Below, in pieces: positions 47,661 through 59,383 of a stretch of DNA of 64,000 bases (position 1 is the stretch's first letter; the number at the start of each line of letters is the position of its first letter). A program made the translations under genes and the position numbers. The stretch covers positions 2,728,001 to 2,792,000 of the forward strand of contig OY752141.1 of assembly GCA_963573315.1 (NCBI GenBank), written 5' to 3'. Origin of the DNA: Entomortierella parvispora (Eukaryota; Mortierellomycota; Mortierellomycetes; Mortierellales; Mortierellaceae). A model generated the notes under the pieces. It ran no database searches, was not told where the DNA came from, and saw only the letters and a list, made by a program, of their open reading frames with translations.

Positions 47661-47914
47661 CGATGGATCAGGAATGAACAGAGAAGGATCCATTAATCAG
47701 CACATGCATGCATGCATGTCGTTCACTTTCTTCTGCACGTGCCACAGCCATGCTCTTTTTCCTTTCTCTCCCCGACTTTTTCTTTTTCTCTCCCCTTCGT
47801 TCCTTCCCTCCTTCCCCTTCCCTGTCCTTCCATTGTGCACCTTGACCTTCCACTCCTCTGTTCTTTTAATCTTCATTGTTGTTCTTCCAGCTCGTTCCAA
47901 GAAGGCCAGACGGC
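47661..47914. other. CT-rich leader of the OS-9 gene
   Basis: A pyrimidine-rich tract (47750-47850) directly upstream of the OS-9-like start. Confidence 0.4.
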
Positions 47915-49545
47915 ATGTGTGCCTTTCCCAGCAGGACTCGCGTCCCCAGCGTGTCTCTTGTCCTCGCCAGTACCTTTTCTTTCCTTGTCTTCAATCTCGA
48001 AGCCGCCTTTTCCGTTTCCTTTGTATACCAGGATCAGCTTGCCATGCCTCAATTCGGAGTTCGATTCCTTCATGATCTTGTCCCTGCATCGAATCTGCAC
48101 CCACAAGATGGATACACCATCATGACTGGACCCCTAGGACGACGCTGGGCGTGTACTGTTCCCGTAGTACCTGCAGAAACAATGCAGCAGGACACGATTG
48201 TAAAGTCAAGCAAGGACTTGGATCAGGAAGATCGCGAGAGCATCCAGCGTGGGCTCACCTTGATTGAACCCTTGTCCAACATCTGCCTTCAAACGGTGAG
48301 TGAACTCTCTAGTGGACCCAAGACAAAAAAAAAGTTCCATGCACTGAAACGCTGATGCCTCCTTGGTCTTCTCTTTAGACCTTTGACTGGTGGACGTATG
48401 AATTTTGTCACAGAAGCAGGATCCGACAGTACCATGCCGTCAAAGTCGGTGGAAGCTGGGTGCCGGAGAGAGATGACAGCACTCACATCCTGGCCAACTA
48501 TCAATTCAGTCCAGCAGAGGTGCCTATCAGTGAAGCATCTCGAGTTCTTTTAGGCGAGGGATTATCGTCCACAGCGTCCAAGCGACACAGCACTTTAGAA
48601 AAGACTTATCTGGAAAGCCATCACGATCGAGTAATACTTGTCCAACGGTGGGATGCTGGTGATATATGTCCTGAGACTGATCTACCCAGGACTGTTGAGG
48701 TGCAGGTAAAAAAAAAGATATATCAGGAATGTGTGCAGTTTGTGCAAGGTAGCTAACAAAATCGCATTGCTTCCTACTTTTTGATCGGCACGCAGTACCA
48801 ATGTGCACAGACTTTTGGCAATCGTATCCATTCTGTTACTGAGCCGTCGATCTGCAACTACCTTTTAATTGTGAACGTACCTTCGCTATGCAGTGATGCC
48901 ACCTTTGCTATCCAGCCCATACCAGAAGCCCAAAGGATAGAGTGCCGACGGATAATAACAGACAGTGAGCTCAGGCAAGTGGAGGCAGACGCCAGTGACG
49001 CCCATGTAGAAGAGAACGCGGCTCAAAAAGTAACAATCGAGGATCAATTGAGTCTCTTTTACAGCAAAGACCTGAGTCGACCAAAGCACTACAGAGATGT
49101 ATTGGAAGGGATTCGACATTACGCGCAAGCTTGGGAGCCTCAGCTAACAGAATCTCAGCAGCAATTGCTACAACGGGTGCAGGCCCAAGGAGGAATTATC
49201 ATTGATAGAGGAGCCGGACTTTACGGTGGCCGGAAACCAAAGGAGGTCATAGAGCAAGAGCGACAGGAGAGGCTGCAAGTAGCCCAAATGTTTAGAAATT
49301 CGTTTGGAGAACAGCCTTTACAGCCCCGTGCGAGTCGAACGCGATTTGATGTGCCAGCCAATCTTGGACAACGTGCAAGCGGTGAGAACGGTGGGGGAGC
49401 AGGGAGCAGTAATACTAGAGGAAGGAGTTCAAGAGCGAGTATAAGTGAAATGGATTTGGAGGAGTTGATAGAGTTGTTGGAAAGTACAGAAGAAGAGCTG
49501 GAGGAGCGGCTGAAAGGGAACTCAAGAGTCAAGCGGAAGGTATGA
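47915..49545 (+). CDS. OS-9/Yos9-like ER lectin (ERAD)
   Basis: Three exons (47915-48295, 48379-48705, 48796-49545) encode 485 aa, all in phase 0. A signal peptide is followed by the N-terminal region (FGVRFLHDLVPA). The mannose-6-phosphate-receptor-homology domain has TFDWWTYEFCH...RQYH, RWDAGDICPETDLPR and YQCAQTF, and ends at EPSICNYLLIVNVPSLC, carrying the family's cysteines, Gln and Arg sugar contacts. The tail is acidic and helical and ends KRKV, with no HDEL signal. OS-9/Yos9 reads trimmed mannose on misfolded glycoproteins and hands them to the HRD1 ubiquitin ligase in the ER lumen. Confidence 0.9.
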
Positions 49546-51323
49546 AGACAAAGTAACACCTTTTGAGAAATGAAAAGATACCAAATTGCCAAATGAGTGA
49601 ACCGAAACGCGACGGAGTCTACGGATGTATCTATACTGAGTATGTATAGTTGAACAGTGAAGGAGAGAGAGGAAGAACCTGTTTGCACAAGATTTTATTT
49701 TGATGTCGGGATTGCCGGAGCGGCTGCTGCGCTGTGTTATCCTTCCTTCTCATGAGCTTTTAGTCTTTTACTCTCGGAAAGACGGGTTCTTCCTGGGGGG
49801 ATCCGACGATCACACGGTATTCTCCTAGAGTACTCTGACATCTTGTAAGCAGGCGGAGTTCCAGCGTGTAATATTATTGTTGTAGACGTTTTGAATCAAA
49901 ACATCCACAGACAAAAAACGTGTTGCCCCTCGATTCTCCACCACGAAGTGATCGGTGTGAAAGACCATGTTCCAAAAAAAAAAACGTGCGGGACAGCTGC
50001 AGGGGGACGTGGGCGGTGGTGGTGGTGTGTGCGTATGAATAGGGGGGAGCAAGGAGAAGGGTGGGCCTGAAGGATTGAAATGGCACGAGCCAGGGTTCGT
50101 TTTGGGAGAACCCGACTCTTCCTCCTAACGAAAAGATGGTGACGACGCGTCTTCGTTGTGTTTGACTCGATCGTGTAACCAATGCGTTTGGTGGCAGTAC
50201 CTTCTTCAGGGCTGACATGAACAGAATGCTGTCAAGTCAACCTCTTGGACCGATTGGATCTGGACATGCACCCCCTGCCGGTAGACTACCCACTGAACCA
50301 CAACCATCTCTCTTGGTGTCTAACCCAACTACTGTATCAAATTGGCATCTCCCTCTCGATTTTTCTCTTTTTTTAAAATTATTTTTGTGGAGTCCCCCTT
50401 TACCAACATCGATGCACCTCCTTGCTATTTTCGTAGTAGGATGTGTAATTCTACGCCATGTCCCGGTACATGTAGAAGTTGTGATGTCGACCACTGAGAG
50501 AGTCTTGTTCCCGTGAGATCGAGTGGAATGGCCTCGACCGGTTGATAGAGTTCATTAGACTTGCACTCTCGTGCGCGGCCGCCCAATTTTAATCGGAAGG
50601 GTCGTAAGTTGGACTGCGGAAGGAGAAAATTCTTACTCCCCAAAGTCCCAAAGAGGAACATCCCTCCGGAGGAGAACTTTTGTGCTTCCGAATGCTGCAA
50701 TGTTTATCCACAATAAGGGTCGTTGTCCAAAAGTCGAACGTGTTCGATTGTTGGGTGACCGGACAAGACCAAGAATGAAGGAGAAAAATTCGACAGATAG
50801 GTTCTTTTGTGGGAGGATGGTCTTCAATTGATGGGAGGAAAGAGCAATCGATTTTTTACACTGGGTGGCACCGTTCACCTTTGTCAAACGCCGTAGTCGG
50901 GCCACACAAATAAACAAAACAAACATCCAAGCGACGACTCCTTGCTGGGCTGCAGCAGACAAGTGTATCTAGGTGCCCATGTATGTGAGCCTCAGTATCA
51001 GGCACCTATCAATATAAAACGAGAGCGGAGCAGGGCACTCCCTCACTTTTCTTCTCCCACACCCTTTTTTCTTTTCTCCTCTTCTTTTCTCTTTTCAATT
51101 CCCTTTTCCTTTTGACGTTGTTAACCTCGATCCCTCGGTACAAGAAGACTGGCAATCAACTGATCTGGGCCATCTACCTGTTGTATCTTTCTGTTCCTCT
51201 TTTGATTTCCTCAGCGACACCCTCCGTCCCAGTCTTTAACCTCGACTTCTCTTCCCGTCACTGTTGCTATCCCTTTCTACTCTACGCACCACCCCACACA
51301 CATAACGATCACTTCTATCGATC
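49546..51323. other. Intergenic, promoter of the DHA2 transporter gene
   Basis: No gene is supported on either strand over 1.8 kb. The open frames are short and lack family signatures. Features are an A-run (49974-49984), a GGTG/CACC-rich stretch (50010-50030) and a long CT-rich leader from 51040 to 51320. Confidence 0.45.
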
Positions 51324-53598
51324 ATGACTGGTGAATTAAAGGATGGCGAGGTTGTCAACAAGGCCATGGATCAAGCCGTCGTCAAACCAAGTGGACCATG
51401 GTATAAGCGATTGAGACAGAACAAGGGACTCTTGTTGGCTCTTGTGTCTATGGCACAGGTAAACAACAACTCAAAAACAACAACTCAAAAACAAATAGCC
51501 TCTTCCGGCCCGCACTCGCCCTGGCAAAAGCACATGCACCTTCACATACTAAGCCAAACGTCGGTCGGTCCATAGATGCTGGATATTATCAACGTTGCCA
51601 GTGTGACGATCGTCCTCCCGGATATCATGATCCAGGTCGGCTATAAGGTGGACCAGCTCCAGTGGGTCACCTCAGCCTACGCACTGGCCTATGGTGCCTT
51701 CCTTTTGGTCGGTGGCCGCTTTGGAGACTTGTTTGGTCACCGAAGAATCTTTATGATGGGAGTCTTTTGGTTCTCAATCTGGTCTCTTGTTAATGGGTTT
51801 GCCAAGAATCCCGTTGTCATGTCGGTGGGCCGTGCGCTTCAGGGTCTGGGAGCCGGATTCACTGTACCCAGTGCTCTCGCCATCTTGACAACGACTTACC
51901 CTGTTGGGCCCGAGAGAACGCAGGCATTGGCTGTCTTTGGTGGAACTGGAGCCATTGGATCAATTATCGGAGTCTTGCTTGGCGGTATCTTTGGTTCAAC
52001 CATCGGTAAGGGCGATTCCTTCCTTCTTCTCTTTCTTGGGCTTTGCCTGGCCGTTGTCCGTTGGGTGCAGACGAGCAGATACCATGGGTCCTTTAAGGGG
52101 TCCACATGACTAATTGTCATCGAAATGATGTGGTACAGAAGCTGACAATTTCGTGAGCGTCTGCTCTTTTTTCTTTAGGCTGGAGATGGATCTTTTACAT
52201 CACCGCGATCTTGGGCTTTTCTTTGGGCACTCTTGGTTTCTTTGTGATCCCTGCAGAAAAAGGCGAGGGTAAGGTCGAGGACCGTCGTATTGATTTTCTC
52301 GGAATCGGTTGCTTCACTCTTGGTATCGTAGCCGTTATCTACTATCTCAGTGAAGGACCTGCGAATGGCTGGACGGCCGGCTCGACCTTGGGGCCCTTGA
52401 TTGCAGGCTTGGTTCTCTTGGTGTCCTTCATTGTGGTCGATTGGAGAATCGACTACCCAATCATGCCATTTCATATCTACAAGTCGCGTCGTTTAATCTC
52501 GTCTTGCTTGATCATTACCTGCGTTTCTGCCGGTATGAACACCTTGGTCTTTTTCTCCTCCCTCACCTTCCAGAACGTCTTGGGCTACTCGGCCCTGCAC
52601 ACCTCGGTCTGTTATATTGTCAATGGTGTCGGTGCCATCATCTCCATTATTGCGTTGACAAGGCTTGTGACGATGGTCAGGACAAAGTTCCTGACACTCA
52701 TTGGATGGCTCTTCTTTATCGCCAGCGGCATTGTCTTTGCTCAGATCAAGGTAAAAAAAAGGGGGAGGACGAGCCGTAGTTATCCCATTTTTGTTTCAAT
52801 TGCCTGTGGACTGACGATTTGATCCGCACCCTTCTTCAATTGCCTGCTGAGTTCAGGACACATCCAGTTACGCCTCAATTCCTCTCCCAAGTCTCATTCT
52901 CAATTTCCTTGGTGAGTCCCTCTTGTTGAATTCTTGTGCCAAGAAGGTTGTTCGTTGCAAAAGCAAGACTGGGATCTAACACATGGCAATCTTCTAGGAA
53001 TGGCGCCCATCTGGTTGTGTGCTCAGATCAACTCTGTAGCAGATGCTGATGATGAGGACCAGGGTGTCGTCGGTGCAGGTGAGATAAACTGACTCGTTTT
53101 AAGGCTATTGAGCTCGGATGCTTATGGTCTTTTTTGAATGTAATATTAACCCAATGTCTTGATCTTCCAGTATATAACACCTGCCTCCAAATTGGCGCCC
53201 CCATTGGTATCGCCATCTCCAATATCATCGCCAACAACAGAAACGCACCTACAGCCATTGGCTCTCAACTCTTGCCTGGATATCGCGCTGCCTTTTACAC
53301 CCAGGCCGTCATTGGTGGTATCGGCCTTGTGATTACGATTATCTTCCATCCAAACCGCGATCCAGCCAAATTGTCAGAAGGAGCGACCCCCAAGGAGGTT
53401 GCTGTGGTCGCTGCCGGAGGAGGAGACGAAAATTTGAGCAGCCATCATCAAAACAACGACATTGCTCTGACGGATATCGAGACGGCCTCCAACAGCGAGG
53501 GTTTTGAAATGAAGAACGGAGAGTTGGCTTCAGTCGGTGCGACCACCATTTTCCAAGGCTCATCCACTTCCTTAGGGGAGAAGACAGAGTTGAACTAG
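51324..53598 (+). CDS. MFS multidrug transporter, DHA2 (14-helix) family
   Basis: Six exons (51324-51458, 51576-52005, 52179-52750, 52857-52911, 52998-53078, 53171-53598) encode 566 aa with all phases kept. It has a short cytosolic N-terminus, then about 14 membrane helices. Motif A appears as GGRFGDLFGHRR between helices 2 and 3. The motif-C-like GAIGSIIGVLLGG and the WRWIFYI segment are typical of drug:H+ antiporters of the DHA2 branch. Family members export drugs, basic amino acids or siderophores across the plasma or vacuolar membrane. The substrate is not predictable. The acidic C-terminal tail is cytosolic. Confidence 0.88.
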
Positions 53599-54589
53599 AG
53601 AAAAAGCTCTGACGAGGGAGGGGCCAATCCTTTTTGTATCATTACTTCTTTACAATACATTGTCCAACCAAAAAATGACGATCGAAAAGAAGAGAGCACG
53701 AAAATACTAGGTGTTGGGCGTCGAGGGGCCTGTGTTGGAGTCAATTGGTGGCACACGGCTGCGTTCCTTCTGTTCGTGGCACTAATACTCCTGAAGGGTA
53801 ACCCAATATTTCTCTCAAACTATCATTGCATACACAGCTCCTATCCATTCGTCCGCGACCTCCCTTCCTTTGCTCCAATGGTGTCTCCGCCGATCCAGAA
53901 AGGAAGGATGGTCTCTTCCTCTGCGTTCATTTCAAAGGTGGCGAAGATGTGTCCGCTCAACCGCTCCTGAATAAAGAGAGAGATGTACCGAGGTGGAGAA
54001 GTCCAGCATATCCAGCACGGAAAGGTTGGTGGCGTATGCCCCCCGCCACGTCACCTCGGTCTCTGCAGCCCTTAAGCGCGAGCGAGGGCGAGATGAAAAA
54101 GAAAAAAAAAGAGTGAGAAAAGGGAATGGTGCACTGGATCGCATTTGTTCATCCTCTTTCTCTTTCTCTTTCTCTCTCTCTCTCTCTGCCCAATCCCAAT
54201 CCTATCTCTCTCTCTCTGTCTCCATCTCTTTGATTCATCTATCCTCCTTTGCCTCTCGCGCACAGCCTCTCTTGACAAACAGCACTCTGCCCAAACAGCA
54301 CAAAACACCCCTTCAGATCCAAATCAGCCAATCAGCCAATCCGCTCTAATCTCATCCTGGACTTGATCTCGTCTTGTTGCCACATATATATCCCGACCGT
54401 TCTCACGCGACCCCATCCTCCCTCTTAAAGTCGCTCCCGCTCGCTCTCTGTCTGACTTGAGCGAGGACCTGCTTCAAGCAACAACAACAGCAACAACAAC
54501 AACATCAACATCTGCAACAACGACAACGGCAATATCCTCGTCCGATATCTCCCCACACATCTCTGCAAGCCCAATCTCATCTCTCTGCC
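53599..54589. other. Intergenic, promoter and leader of DHH1
   Basis: It contains CT microsatellites (54148-54235) and a CAA-rich stretch (54476-54510) in the 5' leader of the helicase gene, both common in fungal leaders. A TATATATA sequence sits near 54383. No gene is seen. Confidence 0.45.
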
Positions 54590-56372
54590 ATGGCCGCCAA
54601 CCAACAACCACACATGGCGTAAGAAATGGCCAAAATGCCCTTTTCTTTTTGCTTTTTTTTTTTAATTCTTTTTCTCTCTGTCATGGTCTGCAGCCTGGTT
54701 GGACACAAAAGACTAACATCCATTGAACTTGCTATCATAGACACGAAAACGACAGCTGGAAGAAGCAGCTCAATCTCCCCACCAGAGATTCCCGCCCTCA
54801 AACCGAGGTAAGCTGATTTTTTTTTATTTTTATTGTTCATATCTTGTATTGAATCCATGGACTCGACTCGTTTTCTTACATCTGGCCTACTTTTTCCTTT
54901 ATCGCGATAGGATGTCACTGCGACCAAGGGGAATGAGTTCGAAGACTATTTCCTCAAGCGCGAGCTCTTGATGGGTATTTTTGAAGCCGGCTTTGAGCGC
55001 CCTTCGCCCATCCAGGAAGAATCCATACCTATTGCCCTTGCTGGAAGAGACATCCTTGCCCGCGCAAAGAACGGCACCGGAAAGACGGCTGCCTTTGTCA
55101 TCCCCTCACTCGAAAAGATCAACCTCAAGAAGAACAAGGTCCAAGCCCTGCTCCTTGTCCCCACCCGTGAGCTCGCTCTTCAGACGGCCCAGGTCTGCAA
55201 GACTCTGGGCAAGCACATGGGCGTCCAGGTCATGGTCACCACAGGAGGCACCACGCTCAAAGACGACATCATGCGTCTTGCGGAGACTGTCCATATTATC
55301 GTCGGAACCCCCGGCCGTATCCTCGACCTTGCAGGAAAGGGCGTCGCCAACTTCAGCGAGTGCACTACCTTTGTCATGGATGAGGCCGACAAGCTTCTCA
55401 GTCCAGAGTTTACTCCCATCGTCGAGCAGCTGCTGACATACTTCCCCAAGCAGCGCCAGATCATGCTCTACTCTGCCACCTTCCCTCTCATTGTCAAGAC
55501 TTTCAAGGACAAGCACATGGTCAAGCCTTACGAGATCAATCTGATGGACGAACTCACTCTTCGCGGTGTCACCCAATACTATGCCTTTGTGGAGGAGCGT
55601 CAAAAAGTCCACTGCCTCAACACACTTTTTTCCAAGGTAAGCCCGAGTCGCCGCAGCTCGATTTGTGGAGTGTGGTCCTTTTTGTTGCAGCAATTTTTGC
55701 TAATCTTTTCCTTTGATTTACCTGGATTTTTAGCTTCAAATCAACCAGTCCATCATCTTCTGCAATTCGACCAACCGCGTGGAATTACTGGCTAAAAAGA
55801 TCACAGAGTTGGGATATTCATGCTTTTACTCGCATGCAAAGATGCTTCAGTCCCACCGTAACAGGGTTTTCCATGATTTCAGGAACGGTGTCTGCAGAAA
55901 CTTGGTCTGCTCCGACTTGTTGACCCGTGGTATCGATATCCAGGCTGTCAACGTCGTCATCAACTTTGACTTTCCCAAAAACGCCGAAACCTACCTTCAT
56001 CGTATCGGTCGTAGCGGTCGCTTCGGTCACTTGGGTTTGGCTATCAACTTGATCACATACGAGGATCGCTTCAACCTCTACAAGATTGAGCAGGAGCTTG
56101 GAACTGAAATCCAGGCCATTCCCCCTGTCATCGACAAGCGCCTCTATGTGGCACCTTCGGCATTGGATGCTGAGCAGCACCAGGAAGCACAGGCCCACCA
56201 CGAGGAGCAGCAAAAACTTGTCCACCACCAACAACAGCAACATCAGCAACATCAGCATCATCAACAGCAGATTGCCCACCACCACCATCAAGGCGGCCAC
56301 CAGTACCCCCATCAACAGCAGCAGGGCCAGTTTCAACAGCAACAGCAACACGCACAAAATGTCCGCCGATAA
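54590..56372 (+). CDS. DHH1: DEAD-box RNA helicase Dhh1/DDX6
   Basis: Four exons (54590-54618, 54741-54807, 54911-55636, 55734-56372) encode 486 aa with phases kept. The 29-nt first exon is supported by phase. Motifs are in order: Q motif ([14 protein letters not shown]), I AKNGTGKT, Ia [20 protein letters not shown], then [22 protein letters not shown] and [10 protein letters not shown]. The N-terminal WKKQLNLP leads into the family-specific EDVTATKG and [14 protein letters not shown]. The C-terminus is His/Gln-rich. Dhh1 promotes decapping and translational repression in P-bodies. The length is close to yeast Dhh1 (506 aa). Confidence 0.95.
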
Positions 56373-57251
56373 TTTCTCCTAGAGATCCAACCAGACCGCT
56401 TTCTCTTTGCTCAACCCGGGTACTCGGCATCTCAACCAATCTCTTTATCAACATGCCTGATGCGGGACACACCCATTCGCCAAACCCTTACCGATAGATC
56501 GCCAGTTTCCGATGGTTACCTCTGGCGGTCAACTCTTTTTCTTTTTGTGTTACTTTTTCTTCTCTCTTTTATTACTTCATTGCCTGTACAGTTTTTGTTC
56601 AACGAAAGGTTATACGTTTGTCGAGTTTTTTTATGTTATTTCAGTAGGATCGTCGTTGTTTTTCAGTTTGGAAAGTTGTAGTGTGTTTCGGAAATCCTTC
56701 TGATTGTTTGTACAAAAAAAACAAGGGACAAGGCATTCCTTTTCTCGCGGGATCTTGTTTTCTTTACCCTTTTCATTTCTTTTCTTTTTCTAGTTATTAT
56801 TAGTTTTTGTTTCTTGGGATGAGGGTTCTATCGGGCGAACGACGTATTATTCTCACGAATGAGGGTTTACTCTGGGAAACGATCTTTTCAAAGATGTCCA
56901 TGTCAAGGGACAGACCAGACTTGGCTTTTTTTTTTTTTCTTTTCTTTTAATTTTTTTTTCTTTCTTTTTTTTTTTTCATTTTTTTCTTCCCTCCCCCCCC
57001 GTCCTTTCTTTTTCTTTTTTCTTTTTTTTTTTTTTTTTCAATGTCTTGTATTATATTGACAGCGTCTGCCGTAGAGATCTCGATAGAGAGAGCACGGCTG
57101 TAATAAACTCATTGGCGCAAGAACAATGCAAAACAACAAAGAAGAGTGGCTGGCTGAACCAATGAGTGACCGTGTGGTTGTTCTGAGAATGCTATGACAT
57201 GGTTTTAATGTTTCTTTGAGAAGTGAAGGCTAGACTGAAGCGCCCATTCAT
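56373..57251. other. Convergent 3' region with T-rich tracts
   Basis: Long T/C homopolymer-like runs (56925-57045) lie after DHH1, between convergent DHH1 and RRP42. No ORF of merit is present, and open frames here are poly-Phe artefacts of the T-runs. Confidence 0.5.
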
Positions 57252-58590
57252 TTACTGTGCAAAGAATCCCAGCTTGTGCACTGGTTCACCACGTTGCCTC
57301 TTTGCCAGATCAGCCTCCGCCTCGGCCTTGATCTTGGTATCCAATTGCTTGATTAAGGTCTGGCCCATTGTTTTGCCAAACTGGATCATCTCAAGCAATA
57401 GACTGGGCTCAATACCGCCCTCCTGTCCCTTCTGCAATCCACAGAGTTGTCCTGACCGGTTCACAGCGACAACCAATCTTGCTTCTGTGCACAGCTCTTC
57501 CAAAGGTGAGGCATCCACAATATGACAAGCACCAATCTATATAGCAACGTAAAAAACAACAATAATACATCATGTCAGATCCATCATGCTAGATCCATCA
57601 TGTCACCGTTCGGAACAAAAAAGTCTGTGATACTCTGATAGTACTCTGAATCTGAATTGTCCTCCCCCCCATAGACTTTCTAGGTTTACCTTGTTTAACG
57701 TGATGCACATGGGCATGTCTTCCCGACCCTCGACTGGATCCGTGTCCTCTGCGTCATCCAAGACTTCAAACTCAAACTGACCATCGCCCAAGTCTTGTAC
57801 TTCTGTCTTTGGGATCCTCGTATCAAAGATAGCAGCACGGGCGCCCATGAAGATGGCATCCATCAAGTTTCCGCCATAGTCCAGAATCAAAGCATCGATA
57901 TAAAGAATCCAGCATTGTTGACCGGGGATAATACACAGCTTTTGCAGATTGATTCCTCCAGGACCGGAACTTTGTCTGGAAGCAGTGGTGGAAGATCCGG
58001 TGGTGGAGGCGGCCGTGGAGGTGTAGGATGACGTGGTGTTGTTACAGAGAATGCGGGACATCATTTGTGTGATCTCGTTGTTGAGATCGTCGGCGCCTCT
58101 TCCTTCGAATTGTTGAGATGCACTTGGAGCACTATTATCCACATTCCAGAGAAACAAGAGACAAGACATGATTAATAAAGAAGACATTCACAGACTTTGA
58201 CGGAGGGTGGAAAGGAGAAGGCAAGGCAAGGAAAGAGGGGGTTTGTCAGATCAGATCAGACCCTTTGTCTTGTCCCTTCTCTGCGTCCACGAAGGGTTGT
58301 TTTTGGGAAGGTTGCACCTACCATTCTACGCTGCAGATGATTTGTCCCTTGTCAGCACCATCGCCTGTCTCGGGGTCGACCTGGACAGGTCCAATCTCGG
58401 CCTTGACACTGACCAACACGTCCGTGCCTCCTGCAATACGCACACGGGCAGACCCTGAGGTTTGGGAGACGACGCCAGTCTCGAGAATGACCTCACGGTA
58501 ATCGGGGCGCTGACGACCATCGGCTCTGATGTTGCATTCGACGCCCTTGAGGATATAGTCGCGCTCTGCTGGTGAGATGAGGCTGGGCAT
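57252..58590 (-). CDS. RRP42: Exosome core subunit RRP42 (RNase PH-like)
   Basis: Three exons (58590-58322, 58131-57690, 57536-57252) encode 331 aa with phases kept. The start MPSLISPAERDYI and the blocks NIRADGRQRPDYR, GSARVRIAGGTDVLVSVKAE and FEGRG match RRP42/EXOSC7. ALILDYGGNLMDAIFMGARAA is the RNase PH fold core. A Ser/Thr-rich loop (about residues 120-150) is inserted compared with yeast Rrp42 (265 aa). Rrp42 is a catalytically inactive ring subunit of the nine-member exosome core, which threads RNA to Rrp44 and Rrp6 in nucleus and cytoplasm. Confidence 0.93.
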
Positions 58591-59383
58591 GGTTGTAGTG
58601 TGGGTCCTGGGTTGTTGATGTCCTTGTGAATGGGAGATGCACCATTGTCCACAACGAGGCAAAAAAGAACAAGAGCAGTCCCATCAAAATACACGCCGGT
58701 TAAGGGTCTATTCCTCCACCCGCGCGCCTGGCGCGTTTCTTTTTTTTTTTTTTTTTTTTTGGGCCTTGCATCCTGCTGAGTTTGTGGGTGTGTTGAGCGT
58801 TTGTACCAGGAAAAAAAAAAAGAATACGCGCGCCTGTAGGTGGAGAAGCTCCCAAGAGACATCGGCCAGAAGCCCATCGAGAGAAGCCAGTTTGGGGAGT
58901 GGAAACGCGTCTTTTGTTCAGAGAGAGAATGGGACGGGACTCCCCTTTTGTTTGTGTGCTGTCTTTGGTACTGTCTGAAAGGTCATGCGTGTACGGACAA
59001 TTTCGCTGTTTCCGCGCGAGCCCTGTCCGCCGCCCCCTTCCTTCTTCTTTGGGTACATGTACTCTGTCTGCTTTTGCTTCCTGTTTACTTTTGGTTCGTC
59101 TCCTTTCTCCTGCAGGCGCTCCTTCTTCCCGCGTGGATGACAGGACACCACACATCCCCATTCTCTGTTATCACACGCCTCGTCGAATCACATCATCCTT
59201 CGCCGAGATGGTTCTTGTTATCTCTTTCTCTCTCTCTCTCTGTCTCTCTCTCCCCCTCGTTTTGCTTCGTCTTTTTATCTTCATTCCATTCTTCTCACCC
59301 ACTCTCACTTCCCCTTCTTATCGCCTACTTCTTCACCACCACTTCTCTTTCAATCTTTCTAGTCTCCCTGATTTGGAGATACA
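58591..59383. other. Divergent promoter between RRP42 and an unknown gene
   Basis: It contains a T-run of about 22 (58739-58760), an A-run (58811-58821) and a CT microsatellite (59220-59252). No gene is supported. Confidence 0.5.

Noticed and set aside
56859-57059. Poly-Phe open frame
   Set aside because: It arises from T-runs in the 3' region of DHH1.
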